DNA of 64,000 bases from contig NZ_SLZK01000004.1 of the NCBI RefSeq assembly GCF_004341105.1, forward strand, positions 62,001 through 126,000. The letters run 5' to 3'. This DNA is from Rhizobium sp. BK418 (lineage in GTDB: Bacteria > Pseudomonadota > Alphaproteobacteria > Rhizobiales > Rhizobiaceae). Below are positions 27,676-35,862 of this stretch, in pieces. The notes under the pieces are model-generated. The model was not told where the DNA came from and ran no database searches. It saw only the letters and a program-made list of their open reading frames with translations. A program made the translations under genes and the position numbers. The stretch's first letter is position 1; every line of letters starts with the position of its first letter.

Positions 27676-29640
27676 TCAGACGTTCGATATCGCTTTCTGC
27701 CATCGACGAAGCGATTTATCATCAGGCGCTTTTTGTCGGGCGGCCTGAAGCGGCGCAAAGACAAGCGCGGTATCGGCATCGAGCACCCACCGCTGCTGAA
27801 CGTCGATGGGTCGTTTGCCGGATCCTCCGTAGGTAAGGTCTTCACTTGACCATTCAACGACCCATTGGCAGCCCTCAGGAGGTGCAAAGAGCGGATCTGC
27901 CAGACTGAAGACCGGAAGGTTCTCTCCGAAATTGACGATCAGCAGACGTTCGTCTGCCGCGCTCTCTGCGAAATAACGCAAAAGGAAGGCCGAGCGGCTG
28001 AGCACGCTTCCATCGACCGACACCCTCGAAGCATTCGCACTTCGCGCGAATGCTTCCCTCTCACGTCGCAGGCGCAGCAGATCGCGGTGCAGGGAAACGA
28101 TATGGCTATTGCCGTCGAACGCACTCCAGTCCAGCTTTGAGCGTTCGAACGTAGAACGGTCGCATGGCTTCGGCATGACGACCCTGAAAGCTTCATCTTG
28201 GAGGTTCGGAAACTGCCTGAGGAAGTCCAGGCGTCCGTTTCGGACGATCGCTTCGAGATCGCCAGTTTGATCCGCGAAATAAAAGAACGGGCTCGAAGCG
28301 CCAAATTCCTGTCCCTGGAACAGCATCGGAGTCTGCGGTCCGAGCAGGAACAGCGCAGTCATCGCCCGCATGCGCGAAGGCGACGCGAGCCTTGCGATCC
28401 GCTCGCCGGTGCCCGAGTTGGCAATCTGATCGTGGTTCTGCAGGAAATGAACGAAATTTGCCGCCTTCAAACCGAGGCCCGTCCGCCCACGGTTCGCGTT
28501 TTGCCAGTCGTACCTTTGCCCCTGGAAAAGGTAGCCATATTTTGCTGCCGAAACGAACTCCTGTGCCGTTCCGTGGTGGTCGTGGTAGTAGGCGTCATTC
28601 CTTCCCGTCAGGGCAACGACTGCGGAATGGTGGAAATCGTCGTTCCAGACGGAGTCCAGTCCAAGGCCGCCGCGACCTGTCGGTCTGACCAGGCGCGTGT
28701 CCTGAGGTTCATTTTCGCCGACGAGATAGATGGATTTGCCATTCGCTGCCGCCCGAGCCTCGTGCACTATGGCCGCCAGGATGTGCTCGTCGCTGCTGTC
28801 GAAGAGCGCCTGCGTAGCATCGATTCTTAACCCGTCGAAGTGAAACTCGTCGATCCAATAGGCCGCATTGCCGGCAACGAAGGTGCGCACACCCTGGCAG
28901 TTCTTACCATCGAAGTTGATCGACCTACCCCACTCATTGGCGTAGCGATCGGTAAAATAGTCGGGCGTGAAGTCGGCATATCGCTCGCCTGCGCCGAAAT
29001 GATTGTAGACGACGTCGATTATCACGCCCAGTCCGACAGTGTGGGCCTCGTCCACGAAGGACCTAAGGTCATCGGCCGTGCCATAAAGGTGGGTCGGCGC
29101 GTAAGGCAGCACCCCGTCGTAGCCCCAGCCGAAGGTCCCGCAAAACTCATTGACAGGCATCATCTCCAAGCAAGTGATCCCGATGTCCCTCAGCAGCGGA
29201 AGTTTCTTGACCGCAGCGGCATAGGTTCCCTCTTTCGTGAAGGTGCCGATATGTATTTCGTAGAGAACCTGCCCGTCTGCCTTCACGCCGCGCCAGTCAT
29301 GGTCGCGCCAGCCATAGTGGAAAGGGTCGACCACCATTGAGGAGCCGGAAGGGCCCTCCGGCTGAAAACGTGATGCCGGGTCAGCATATAGCTCTCTGCC
29401 GTCGCCCAGACGAAAGCGGTAGAGCAGCCCAGGTTGTCCATGTGCAAGGTCGAGCCGGAAATAGCCGTCGCCTTCGGCTTGCATTGGGTATTCGGCGCCA
29501 TCGTCGAGCACGAGGTAAACGCGCTGATGCGACGGTGCCCAGATGCGGAACGAAACTGCGGCGCAAACGCGTTCGGCTCCGACAGGATAGCGTCGTATGC
29601 TGGATGTTGTTTGGGAACCGCTCGCGCCTTTGCCCGCCAT
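27676..29640 (-). CDS. treZ: Malto-oligosyltrehalose trehalohydrolase
   Basis: A 654-residue GH13 enzyme that releases trehalose from maltooligosyl-trehalose. An N-terminal E-set/CBM48 domain (SFRIWAPSHQRVYLVL) precedes the barrel. Key sites are DVVYNHFG, FDGLRIDATQ (nucleophile Asp274), IYLVGENE (acid/base Glu309) and FLQNHDQIAN. An upstream in-frame start at 29724 would place the stress promoter (29692-29716) inside the coding region, so the ATG at 29640 is preferred. The usual partner treY and glycogen genes are not in this window. Trehalose made this way is an osmotic and desiccation protectant, in line with general-stress control. Confidence 0.9.
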   Translation of the reverse strand: MAGKGASGSQTTSSIRRYPVGAERVCAAVSFRIWAPSHQRVYLVLDDGAEYPMQAEGDGYFRLDLAHGQPGLLYRFRLGDGRELYADPASRFQPEGPSGSSMVVDPFHYGWRDHDWRGVKADGQVLYEIHIGTFTKEGTYAAAVKKLPLLRDIGITCLEMMPVNEFCGTFGWGYDGVLPYAPTHLYGTADDLRSFVDEAHTVGLGVIIDVVYNHFGAGERYADFTPDYFTDRYANEWGRSINFDGKNCQGVRTFVAGNAAYWIDEFHFDGLRIDATQALFDSSDEHILAAIVHEARAAANGKSIYLVGENEPQDTRLVRPTGRGGLGLDSVWNDDFHHSAVVALTGRNDAYYHDHHGTAQEFVSAAKYGYLFQGQRYDWQNANRGRTGLGLKAANFVHFLQNHDQIANSGTGERIARLASPSRMRAMTALFLLGPQTPMLFQGQEFGASSPFFYFADQTGDLEAIVRNGRLDFLRQFPNLQDEAFRVVMPKPCDRSTFERSKLDWSAFDGNSHIVSLHRDLLRLRREREAFARSANASRVSVDGSVLSRSAFLLRYFAESAADERLLIVNFGENLPVFSLADPLFAPPEGCQWVVEWSSEDLTYGGSGKRPIDVQQRWVLDADTALVFAPLQAARQKAPDDKSLRRWQKAISNV

Positions 29641-29990
29641 CTTCACTGAACCTCGGCACACGGGACGGCGAAGCGTGCGTGGCTTGTGTCCAACGCCGGC
29701 GTCAAGTTTTGGTTCCAGAATCATGCGGATCGCATCTGCTGAGGCCGCGCCGCGTAGCCTTCATCTCTGGCGGGGCAAATAGAAGTCCCGAACCGTATGC
29801 TCCCCCAGTTTCACGCCGTTTGTATTTCAGTTGATATTCGTGACTCACGTTTTCAGCTGGCGGTGGAACTTAAGTCTCCAGTCCGAATTAGACGCGCGGA
29901 CCGCGCAGCCGGGGGATTGAAGCCCTGACCCCACTAAAGTCGGCGGTGCGGTCCACTTACGCCATTCTCCGGCAAGTCGCTGGCATTAAG
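29641..29990. other. Intergenic region, 350 bp
   Basis: It contains the treZ stress promoter (29692-29716, minus strand). A weak plus-strand look-alike lies at 29865-29889 (GGAAC-N16-AATT) ahead of the small lipoprotein gene. The rest shows no gene. Confidence 0.4.
29692..29716 (-). promoter_or_regulatory. EcfG/RpoE2-type promoter of treZ
   Basis: On the minus strand GGAAC (29712-29716), 16 bp, CGTT (29692-29695). The predicted start of transcription is about 45 bp before the ATG at 29640 and downstream of the alternative ATG at 29724. Confidence 0.7.
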
Positions 29991-30182
29991 ATGACCACGA
30001 TGAGCAGTGTATGCAAACTTACAATAATTGGACTGGTTATCGGATTGGCGGCCCTGGCTACTTCGTGCACGACGCACCAAAGAACAAGTGGCGCTGATTT
30101 CCAGTATCAGCCTTGGAATTCGAGGAACCCCGCCTGCAGCCAAGGCTTCAGGCCGACTAACGCACTGTCCTGCAGGTATTGA
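29991..30182 (+). CDS. Small lipoprotein
   Basis: A 63-residue protein with a lipoprotein signal (SVCKLTIIGLVIGLAALATSC, lipobox ATSC at about residue 22-25) and a mature part of under 40 residues with two cysteines (NPACSQGF, ALSCRY). The ATG at 29991 or 30000 may be used. No family is recognised; such short rhizobial lipoproteins are common. Confidence 0.5.
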   Translation: MTTMSSVCKLTIIGLVIGLAALATSCTTHQRTSGADFQYQPWNSRNPACSQGFRPTNALSCRY

Positions 30183-30502
30183 GCTGCAGACCGCGGCTAC
30201 TCCGCGCCGTGCTCGGGAGAGGGCGCTCTGCAAGCGCCCCACGAAATCCTCTCCGTGACAAGAGGACGGCGCGAGCGGCCATCTCCTCAGCAAAGAATTT
30301 GAGGATGCCATGAGCCGATCGGCCCTGGCACTTCTTCTTCCGGCGTACAAAAAGGAAGATCTTCGCATTAGAAGACATGCGGAAGCGAAGACGAGCATCT
30401 AATTCTGGCTTCTGGCTGATGATCCGCGGGCGATGTGAACCGGAGACTGAGATGCCGGTCGGACAAGCGCGCGCTACGCACGCCGAGCTAAAAGAACTGA
30501 CA
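30183..30502. other. Intergenic region, 320 bp
   Basis: There is no firm gene. A 30-codon frame from ATG 30310 to TAA 30402 has GAGG 5 bp before its start and a basic C-terminal half; it may be a micro-ORF. The right end carries the terminator-like hairpin of the next minus-strand gene. Confidence 0.35.
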
Positions 30503-30514
30503 TCACGTCAGTTT
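30490..30514 (-). terminator. Terminator-like hairpin overlapping a stop codon
   Basis: The arms AACTGAC (30495-30501) and GTCAGTT (30507-30513) flank a 5-nt loop. Read on the minus strand the stem is followed by CTTTT. The stop codon of the 30503-30784 gene lies in the stem-loop itself. Confidence 0.5.
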
Positions 30515-30784
30515 CCCCACAATGGCCGCGTAGTCAGAGAAGGTGAATTTCTTTCCACGTTCATGCGCCTGATTTGCCAGGCTGAGAAGACGGACCGGAA
30601 AGGTGGCGGCCGCCAGATTGGCTTCGGATAGCTGGTGGGCGTCATCCTGTTCGACTGCCTGCATTGCTCGTTCAAATGCGGCGCCCACTTCTTTGTGGTT
30701 CAGCAAACCCTTGTCGACCAACGCTTCGCAGAGCGATGCGACAGCCATGACCATGCCTTCGAGCTGAAGATTAGCGGTATTCAA
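30503..30784 (-). CDS. Small hypothetical helical protein, TTG start
   Basis: A 93-residue protein with LEGMVMAVASLCEALVDKGLLNHKEV near the N-terminus and FERAMQAVEQD, reading as a helical soluble protein. The TTG at 30784 is chosen because CGGAGG lies 5 bp upstream; the first ATG (30754) has no such site. A candidate stress promoter (30905-30929) lies about 120 bp upstream, and a hairpin terminates the gene. The function is unknown. Confidence 0.7.
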   Translation of the reverse strand: MNTANLQLEGMVMAVASLCEALVDKGLLNHKEVGAAFERAMQAVEQDDAHQLSEANLAAATFPVRLLSLANQAHERGKKFTFSDYAAIVGKLT

Positions 30785-30904
30785 GGTATCCTCCGGTGGG
30801 CGATAAGAAGCAAAGAGGGGCACAGCGCGGGGTTTCGTTCGCCATCGTCGTAGTAGCGAGCCGTTTTCTCTGGATGAACTCCGGCATCTGCGCATTGAGA
30901 GAGC

Positions 30905-30929
30905 AACCTTGGTGCGGCTGTTTTGTTCC
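30905..30929 (-). promoter_or_regulatory. Probable EcfG/RpoE2-type promoter
   Basis: On the minus strand GGAAC (30925-30929), 16 bp, GGTT (30905-30908). It matches the RpoE2 form GGAAC-N18-TT with one change in the first -10 base. It points to the small gene at 30503-30784. Confidence 0.45.
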
Positions 30930-30935
30930 TAAAGC

Positions 30936-31097
30936 CTATCTGCTCTGGTCAAGCGCGTGTGGAGATGGCTGTCCCTGCGATGGTGCCTTGGGTGTCACTG
31001 CGAAGAAATAGATTCCTGCAAGAAGGAGAGCGGCAAGACAAATCGCTACCACGAATTTAATCATTCCGAATCCCGCTTTGCGATCAGCGCTGCTCAT
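30936..31097 (-). CDS. Small single-pass membrane protein
   Basis: A 53-residue protein with one membrane helix (IKFVVAICLAALLLAGIYFFAV, about residues 13-34) and a short proline/glutamine-rich tail. GAGGGAAG 3-10 bp upstream supports the ATG at 31097. A probable stress promoter lies 33 bp upstream. No function is assigned. Confidence 0.6.
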   Translation of the reverse strand: MSSADRKAGFGMIKFVVAICLAALLLAGIYFFAVTPKAPSQGQPSPHALDQSR

Positions 31098-31494
31098 TTC
31101 TTCCCTCGCTCGGTCATCAAGCACTTTCGAACAAGGTGGAAGACGCGAGGTTCCCGGATGGGTGAAAATATATGTTAGGCAATGGGCCAAGCATGGCGCT
31201 CAAGCGGAGGGCCTGATCGAAGGGTTGCATGTGAGGCCGCCATTGCAGTCGCTAGCAGAGGGATGGTGGGTTCGTTTTCGAGTTTCCCTGGGCCGGCAGC
31301 CATAGGTACCGGCAAGCCCATAGAGTAAGCGCCGTTTCGACGAGTCAATGTTTGCCCCAAGCTGTCACCTGTTTTTCCTGAAGTGGCAGCCCGACCACAT
31401 GCAGATGGCGAGCTATTATGTTCCTCTTGAATTTCGCGCAGGACTTTGCCACCTCATCGACGCCATTTTCAAAACTGAAGGAGAAATTGCACTC
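31098..31494. other. Intergenic region, 397 bp
   Basis: It holds a probable EcfG promoter for the small membrane protein (31130-31154, minus strand) and the leader of htpG. A CTTGAA at 31426 resembles a heat-shock -35 box, but I cannot find a matching -10 at the correct spacing. Confidence 0.35.
31130..31154 (-). promoter_or_regulatory. Probable EcfG/RpoE2-type promoter
   Basis: On the minus strand GGAAC (31150-31154), 16 bp, TGTT (31130-31133), which agrees with GGAAC-N18-TT. It lies 33 bp before the ATG of the small membrane protein at 31097. Confidence 0.5.
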
Positions 31495-33384
31495 ATGCCG
31501 ACCGCTGCAGAAAAGCCTGCCGAAAGCCACGTCTTCGAGGCCGACGTCGCCCGCCTTCTGCATATGATGGTGCACTCGGTCTATTCGGACAAAGACGTCT
31601 TCCTGCGCGAACTGATTTCGAACGCCGCCGACGCCTGCGAAAAGTTGCGCTACGAATCGATCGAAACGCCATCCCTTTCCGGATCCGATCCCGAAAGCCG
31701 CATTATTCTGTCGCTCGACGAAGAGCATCGGCAGCTTTCCGTCGAAGACAACGGGATCGGGATGAGCCGAGAGGAACTGATCGAAGCGCTCGGGACCATC
31801 GCCCGGTCTGGAACGCGGGCCTTTATGGAACGGCTGGAATCCGGCAAGGCCGGCGAAGGGGCACAATTGATCGGCCAGTTCGGCGTCGGTTTCTATTCCT
31901 GCTTCATGGTAGCCGAGCGTGTCGACGTCATCTCGCGTCGCGCCGGTTCAGACGAGGCCTGGCTCTGGTCTTCCGACGGCAAGGGTAACTACAGCGTCAG
32001 CCCGGCCGATATCGCCGAGGCGCCGCCGCGCGGTACGCGCATCCTGCTTCATCTAACGCAGGAGGCGAAGAAGTATACGTCCCGCTGGACGATCGAGCAG
32101 ATCGTGAAGGAGCAGTCAGGTCATGTGCCCGTCGCAATAAGCATTGTCGATAAGCCCGGAGGCGAACCGGTGCGGATCACCGACGGAAGCGCGCTTTGGA
32201 CAAAATCGAAAAATGACGTCAGCAAGGACGAATACCGTGATTTTTATCGCGGGATCTCAGGTCAGTATGACGAACCTGCACTGACCGTGCACTTCCGGGC
32301 GGAGGGAAGGCATGAATATAGCGCCCTTGCGTTCGTTCCAGGTTCACAGCCCTTCGACCTGTTCGACCCTGAGCGCACCGGACGGATGAAGCTCTACGTC
32401 AAGCGGGTCTTCATTACCGACGACGCCGGGCTCCTGCCGCGTTATCTCCGTTTCGTGCGCGGCCTTGTCGACACATCCGACCTACCGCTCAACGTCTCGC
32501 GCGAGATGATCCAGGAAAGCCCCGTCCTGTCGTCCATAAGGAAAGGTGTCACCAGCAGGATCATCAGCGCGATCGAAAAGCTTGCGGAAAACGAAGAAGA
32601 CACCTTCCTTACGCTTTGGAAGAATTTCGGCGCCGTTCTGAAGGAAGGCATCTACGAAGATTTCGAGCGCCGTGCCCAGCTTTTGGCTCTTTCGCGTTTC
32701 CGCACGACTACTTCGGGGGAGGGCTATCGTTCGCTTGCCGACTATGTGAAGGATGCCAAGGATGGACAGAATACGATCTACTACCTCGCCGGCGCCAGCC
32801 TTGAACAGTTGAGGGCATCGCCGCAATTGGAAGGATTCCGCGCCCGAGGCATCGAGGTGTTGCTGCTGACGGACCAGATCGACAGCTTCTGGGTCATGAA
32901 CGCCCCCGAATTTCAGGGCAAGACGTTCAAGTCGATCACCCAGGGCGCGGCCGAATTGTCGCAATTTTCCTTGCTGGACAACGAAAAGGCTTCATCGCCG
33001 GAGACGACCGCCGGTGCTGAATCGTTCATTGCCTTCGCCAAGGACAAGCTTGCCGACCAGGTCGCGGATGTCAGGGCATCGGTCCGTCTGACCGAAAGCG
33101 CCGTCTGCCTTGTCGCCCCCGAAGGAAGCTACGATCGGCAGATGGAGAAATTCCTACAGAGCGCCGGGCGCCTTCAGGACGCGGCCAAGCCGATTCTGGA
33201 AATCAATCCGGATCACGCGATGGTCAGGGCAATCGCTGGCTTGGAGGATAATTCGCCGCTCAAGGAAGATGCCGCCTGGCTGCTTTTCGACCAGGCCCGT
33301 ATTCTTGATGGTGACAAGCCCGCGGATTCGCGTGCGTTTGCCGAGCGTCTCGGACGCATTTTCGAGAAAGTGGCCCGCTCCTGA
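31495..33384 (+). CDS. htpG: Molecular chaperone HtpG (Hsp90)
   Basis: A 629-residue Hsp90. The N-terminal GHKL ATPase is clear: FLRELISNAADACEKLRY (Asn/Asp that bind ATP), VEDNGIGM, LGTIARSGTRAF (lid) and LIGQFGVGFYSCFMVA. The middle domain has the catalytic-loop region DLPLNVSREMIQES, and the C-terminal dimerisation domain follows with EINPDHAMVRAI. The ATG at 31495, behind AAGGAG, gives the normal length; an in-frame upstream start at 31348 would add 49 atypical residues. It acts in cytosolic protein folding under stress. Confidence 0.95.
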   Translation: MPTAAEKPAESHVFEADVARLLHMMVHSVYSDKDVFLRELISNAADACEKLRYESIETPSLSGSDPESRIILSLDEEHRQLSVEDNGIGMSREELIEALGTIARSGTRAFMERLESGKAGEGAQLIGQFGVGFYSCFMVAERVDVISRRAGSDEAWLWSSDGKGNYSVSPADIAEAPPRGTRILLHLTQEAKKYTSRWTIEQIVKEQSGHVPVAISIVDKPGGEPVRITDGSALWTKSKNDVSKDEYRDFYRGISGQYDEPALTVHFRAEGRHEYSALAFVPGSQPFDLFDPERTGRMKLYVKRVFITDDAGLLPRYLRFVRGLVDTSDLPLNVSREMIQESPVLSSIRKGVTSRIISAIEKLAENEEDTFLTLWKNFGAVLKEGIYEDFERRAQLLALSRFRTTTSGEGYRSLADYVKDAKDGQNTIYYLAGASLEQLRASPQLEGFRARGIEVLLLTDQIDSFWVMNAPEFQGKTFKSITQGAAELSQFSLLDNEKASSPETTAGAESFIAFAKDKLADQVADVRASVRLTESAVCLVAPEGSYDRQMEKFLQSAGRLQDAAKPILEINPDHAMVRAIAGLEDNSPLKEDAAWLLFDQARILDGDKPADSRAFAERLGRIFEKVARS

Positions 33385-33936
33385 GGGTCGGAATACGATC
33401 TTCAGGCCAAACCGCCGGCGTCGGCTCGACCATTTGGAGGCGGCATCTGAACATATGCCGCCGCACCACATCCATCCTCCTACGCTAGATGTCATTCGTG
33501 GTGGTCTTCTGGGCACGCTCGATTAGCGTTCTCATCCAGTGCCGACCGAAGCTGTTTGTTTGGCGGCGAGGGCGGTCGGCGTGGTCTTTTCGGTCTCGGC
33601 TTTACGGCTACGATCTCGGCAAACCGCGAGCACATCGGTGGCCGATTTCACCTAAGACTGCGTGCTGCGTCGCGATCGGCCGCGACGCCACGTTGGAAAG
33701 TCAGTGGCTACGGGAAGCCGGCCTTTCGATTAATCAATTGTATTTCTAACCTATTAATCGACGATGGCAACAAATAAATACTCGCGTGTAAGAGCAAAAT
33801 TGACGTACAATAAAAGACAGTAAAAATTACCCGTCTACATGTTCTGAGAAATTCTCCGTCTATACGTCGCGCGAGCCCTTCCGCCTCACGTTTCCCGACC
33901 AAGAAAAGCTTCTGTGGATCAAAACTGTCTTGGACG
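33385..33936. other. Intergenic region, 552 bp, with AT-rich inverted repeat
   Basis: A gap between the converging htpG and ABC exporter genes. A hairpin (arms GGCGGCAT at 33439-33446 and ATGCCGCC at 33455-33462) sits 54 bp after htpG without a U-tract. The stretch 33726-33850 is clearly AT-rich compared with its surroundings and includes a perfect 9-bp inverted repeat. Short frames here have poor composition and no ribosome-binding site. Confidence 0.45.
33726..33761. repeat. Perfect 9-bp inverted repeat in AT-rich DNA
   Basis: TCGATTAAT (33726-33734) and ATTAATCGA (33753-33761), 18 bp apart, centre-to-centre 27 bp. It could be a protein-binding site or a relic recombination site. No gene starts here. 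Confidence 0.45.
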
Positions 33937-35838
33937 CTATGTGGCGTTGGGGCTTTCTACCTCGCTCGCCACAAGCACATCCTCGGGAATGTCATCGAAG
34001 GATGCGTAGTTGAGGTTATAGAGCTTCGAATAAAGCTTGCCGTTTTTCATCAGCTGCTGATGATTGCCGCTTTCGACGATCTCGCCGTTCTGCAGCACGA
34101 TGATGCGGTCCGCTTCGCGGATCGTCGCCAGACGGTGAGCGATGACGAGGCCGGTGCGGTTCTCAAGCAGTTTGACCAGTGCCTTCTGGATCAGCATTTC
34201 AGTGTAACTGTCGATATTCGCCGTCGCCTCATCGAGCACGAGGATTTTGGCATCTGCCACCAGCGCACGGGCGAAGGAGAGAAGCTGGCGCTGGCCAAGC
34301 GATAGATTGCCACCGCGCTCGCCGAGCATGCTGTCATAGCCCTGGGGCAGGCGCATGATGAAGTCGTGCGCGCCGACGGCCTTGGCGGCTTCGATCACCT
34401 GTTCCCGGGTGGCTTCCGTCTTGTGGTAGCGGATGTTTTCGAAGACGGTGCCGGTGAACAGGAAGGGCTCCTGCAGGACCATGGCGATCTGCTGGCCGAG
34501 CGAATCCTGCGTCAACTCGCGCACGTCGTGCCCGCCGACCAAGACCTGTCCCTGCTGCACCTCGTAAAAGCGATGGATCAACGACATGCAGCTCGATTTG
34601 CCCGAGCCGGTCGGGCCCACAAGGGCGACCGTCTCGCCGGGATTGACCCTGAAGCTCACATGCTTGAGCACCGGATGTTTGGGATTGTAGCCGAAGACGA
34701 CATCGCGGAATTCGACAGAGCCGTCCATGTCGGGCGACAGTATCTTTGCATCGGGTGCGTCCTTGATTTCAATCGGCACATCGAGCACGTCGGTCAGCCG
34801 CTGGCCGGAAGCCATGGCGCGCTGCATGACGGAATATTGCAGTGTCAGTGAGCGGATCGGGTCGAAGAAGCGCTGGATGTAAAAGAGGAAAGCGACGAGC
34901 ACGCCGACGTCGAGTGCCTGGTTCAAGACGCGCGAGCCGCCGACGACGATGACGAGCGCCATCGCGATGCCGGTCAGCGAATCGACGATCGGCACCATTA
35001 CCTGGGCATAGCGGGCCGCCGTCAGATGCGTCAGCAGGTTGGCGTGTGCTTTGTCATCATAGAGCTGGAAGTTGACCTCCTGCCTGTCCATGCTCTGGAC
35101 GGCGCGCACGCCGTGGATCGCTTCGGCAAGCGCCCCGTTTGCCACCGAATTCGTCTCATGCGCGGCCATGAAGGATTTGCGTGCAAGCGGCAGCCAGAAG
35201 AGACGCACGACGAAAAGCACAGGGAGCGCCGACAGCGTCAGCAGCCCGAGCTTGAAGTCGAGATAAAGCATCACGAAGACAATGCCGAAGAGAAGGAAGA
35301 TATCGCCGACCGATAGAACGCAGGTTTCCAGAAATTCCTGCATCGAGTTGACGTCGCCCTGCAGACGCGACATCAATCGGCCGACCTCGGTCTTGTCCAT
35401 GAAGGACAGCGAGACGCGCTGCAGATGCGAGAACATCGCCTTGCGCATATCGAACAGCACGTTTTCGGCTACTCCGCCTACCAGCGTCTCCTGGGCATAG
35501 CTGGCGCCATAGTTGATGAGAATGGCGATCAGGAAGGCGATGATCGCCCAGCTGAGCGCGGTGCTGTTGCCGCCCGGCTGCATGCCGTGGTCGATGGCAT
35601 AGCGAATGATCAGCGGAATGAGCAGCTGCATGCCAGTGAAGATCAGCACTGAAATGACCGACAGGACGACATCGCGCCGGTAGGGATGCACGAAGGCCCA
35701 GATACGCTTGACGATGTTGGAATCGAAGACTTTGCCGAAGATTTCCTCTTCGATGCGGTGCGATCCGACCACCGCTCTCGGCGGGCGTCTTCCATCCTCG
35801 CGCACGTCCGGACGCTCGGTTTCCAGTTCCTCGGCCAT
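33937..35838 (-). CDS. ABC exporter half-transporter, consensus ATP site subunit
   Basis: A 633-residue type IV exporter subunit. Six membrane helices fill residues about 50-340, and the NBD shows Walker A GPTGSGKSS, signature LSLGQRQLL, Walker B ILVLDEATANID with the catalytic Glu, and the switch His in IAHRLATI. Its ATG lies 24 bp after the stop of the companion subunit (35863-37716), so the two form an operon and very likely a heterodimer. Substrates of such pairs range from drugs to lipids and peptides; nothing here narrows it. Confidence 0.9.
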   Translation of the reverse strand: MAEELETERPDVREDGRRPPRAVVGSHRIEEEIFGKVFDSNIVKRIWAFVHPYRRDVVLSVISVLIFTGMQLLIPLIIRYAIDHGMQPGGNSTALSWAIIAFLIAILINYGASYAQETLVGGVAENVLFDMRKAMFSHLQRVSLSFMDKTEVGRLMSRLQGDVNSMQEFLETCVLSVGDIFLLFGIVFVMLYLDFKLGLLTLSALPVLFVVRLFWLPLARKSFMAAHETNSVANGALAEAIHGVRAVQSMDRQEVNFQLYDDKAHANLLTHLTAARYAQVMVPIVDSLTGIAMALVIVVGGSRVLNQALDVGVLVAFLFYIQRFFDPIRSLTLQYSVMQRAMASGQRLTDVLDVPIEIKDAPDAKILSPDMDGSVEFRDVVFGYNPKHPVLKHVSFRVNPGETVALVGPTGSGKSSCMSLIHRFYEVQQGQVLVGGHDVRELTQDSLGQQIAMVLQEPFLFTGTVFENIRYHKTEATREQVIEAAKAVGAHDFIMRLPQGYDSMLGERGGNLSLGQRQLLSFARALVADAKILVLDEATANIDSYTEMLIQKALVKLLENRTGLVIAHRLATIREADRIIVLQNGEIVESGNHQQLMKNGKLYSKLYNLNYASFDDIPEDVLVASEVESPNAT

Positions 35839-35862
35839 CGTGTTTCCTCCTGCGCCGGTTTC

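Noticed and set aside
29865..29889. GGAAC-N16-AATT as a stress promoter for the small lipoprotein at 29991
   Set aside because: Same weak -10 half; a chance match is likely, so it was not listed as a feature.
31426..31470. Heat-shock (RpoH) promoter of htpG
   Set aside because: CTTGAA is present, but no acceptable -10 element lies at the required distance.
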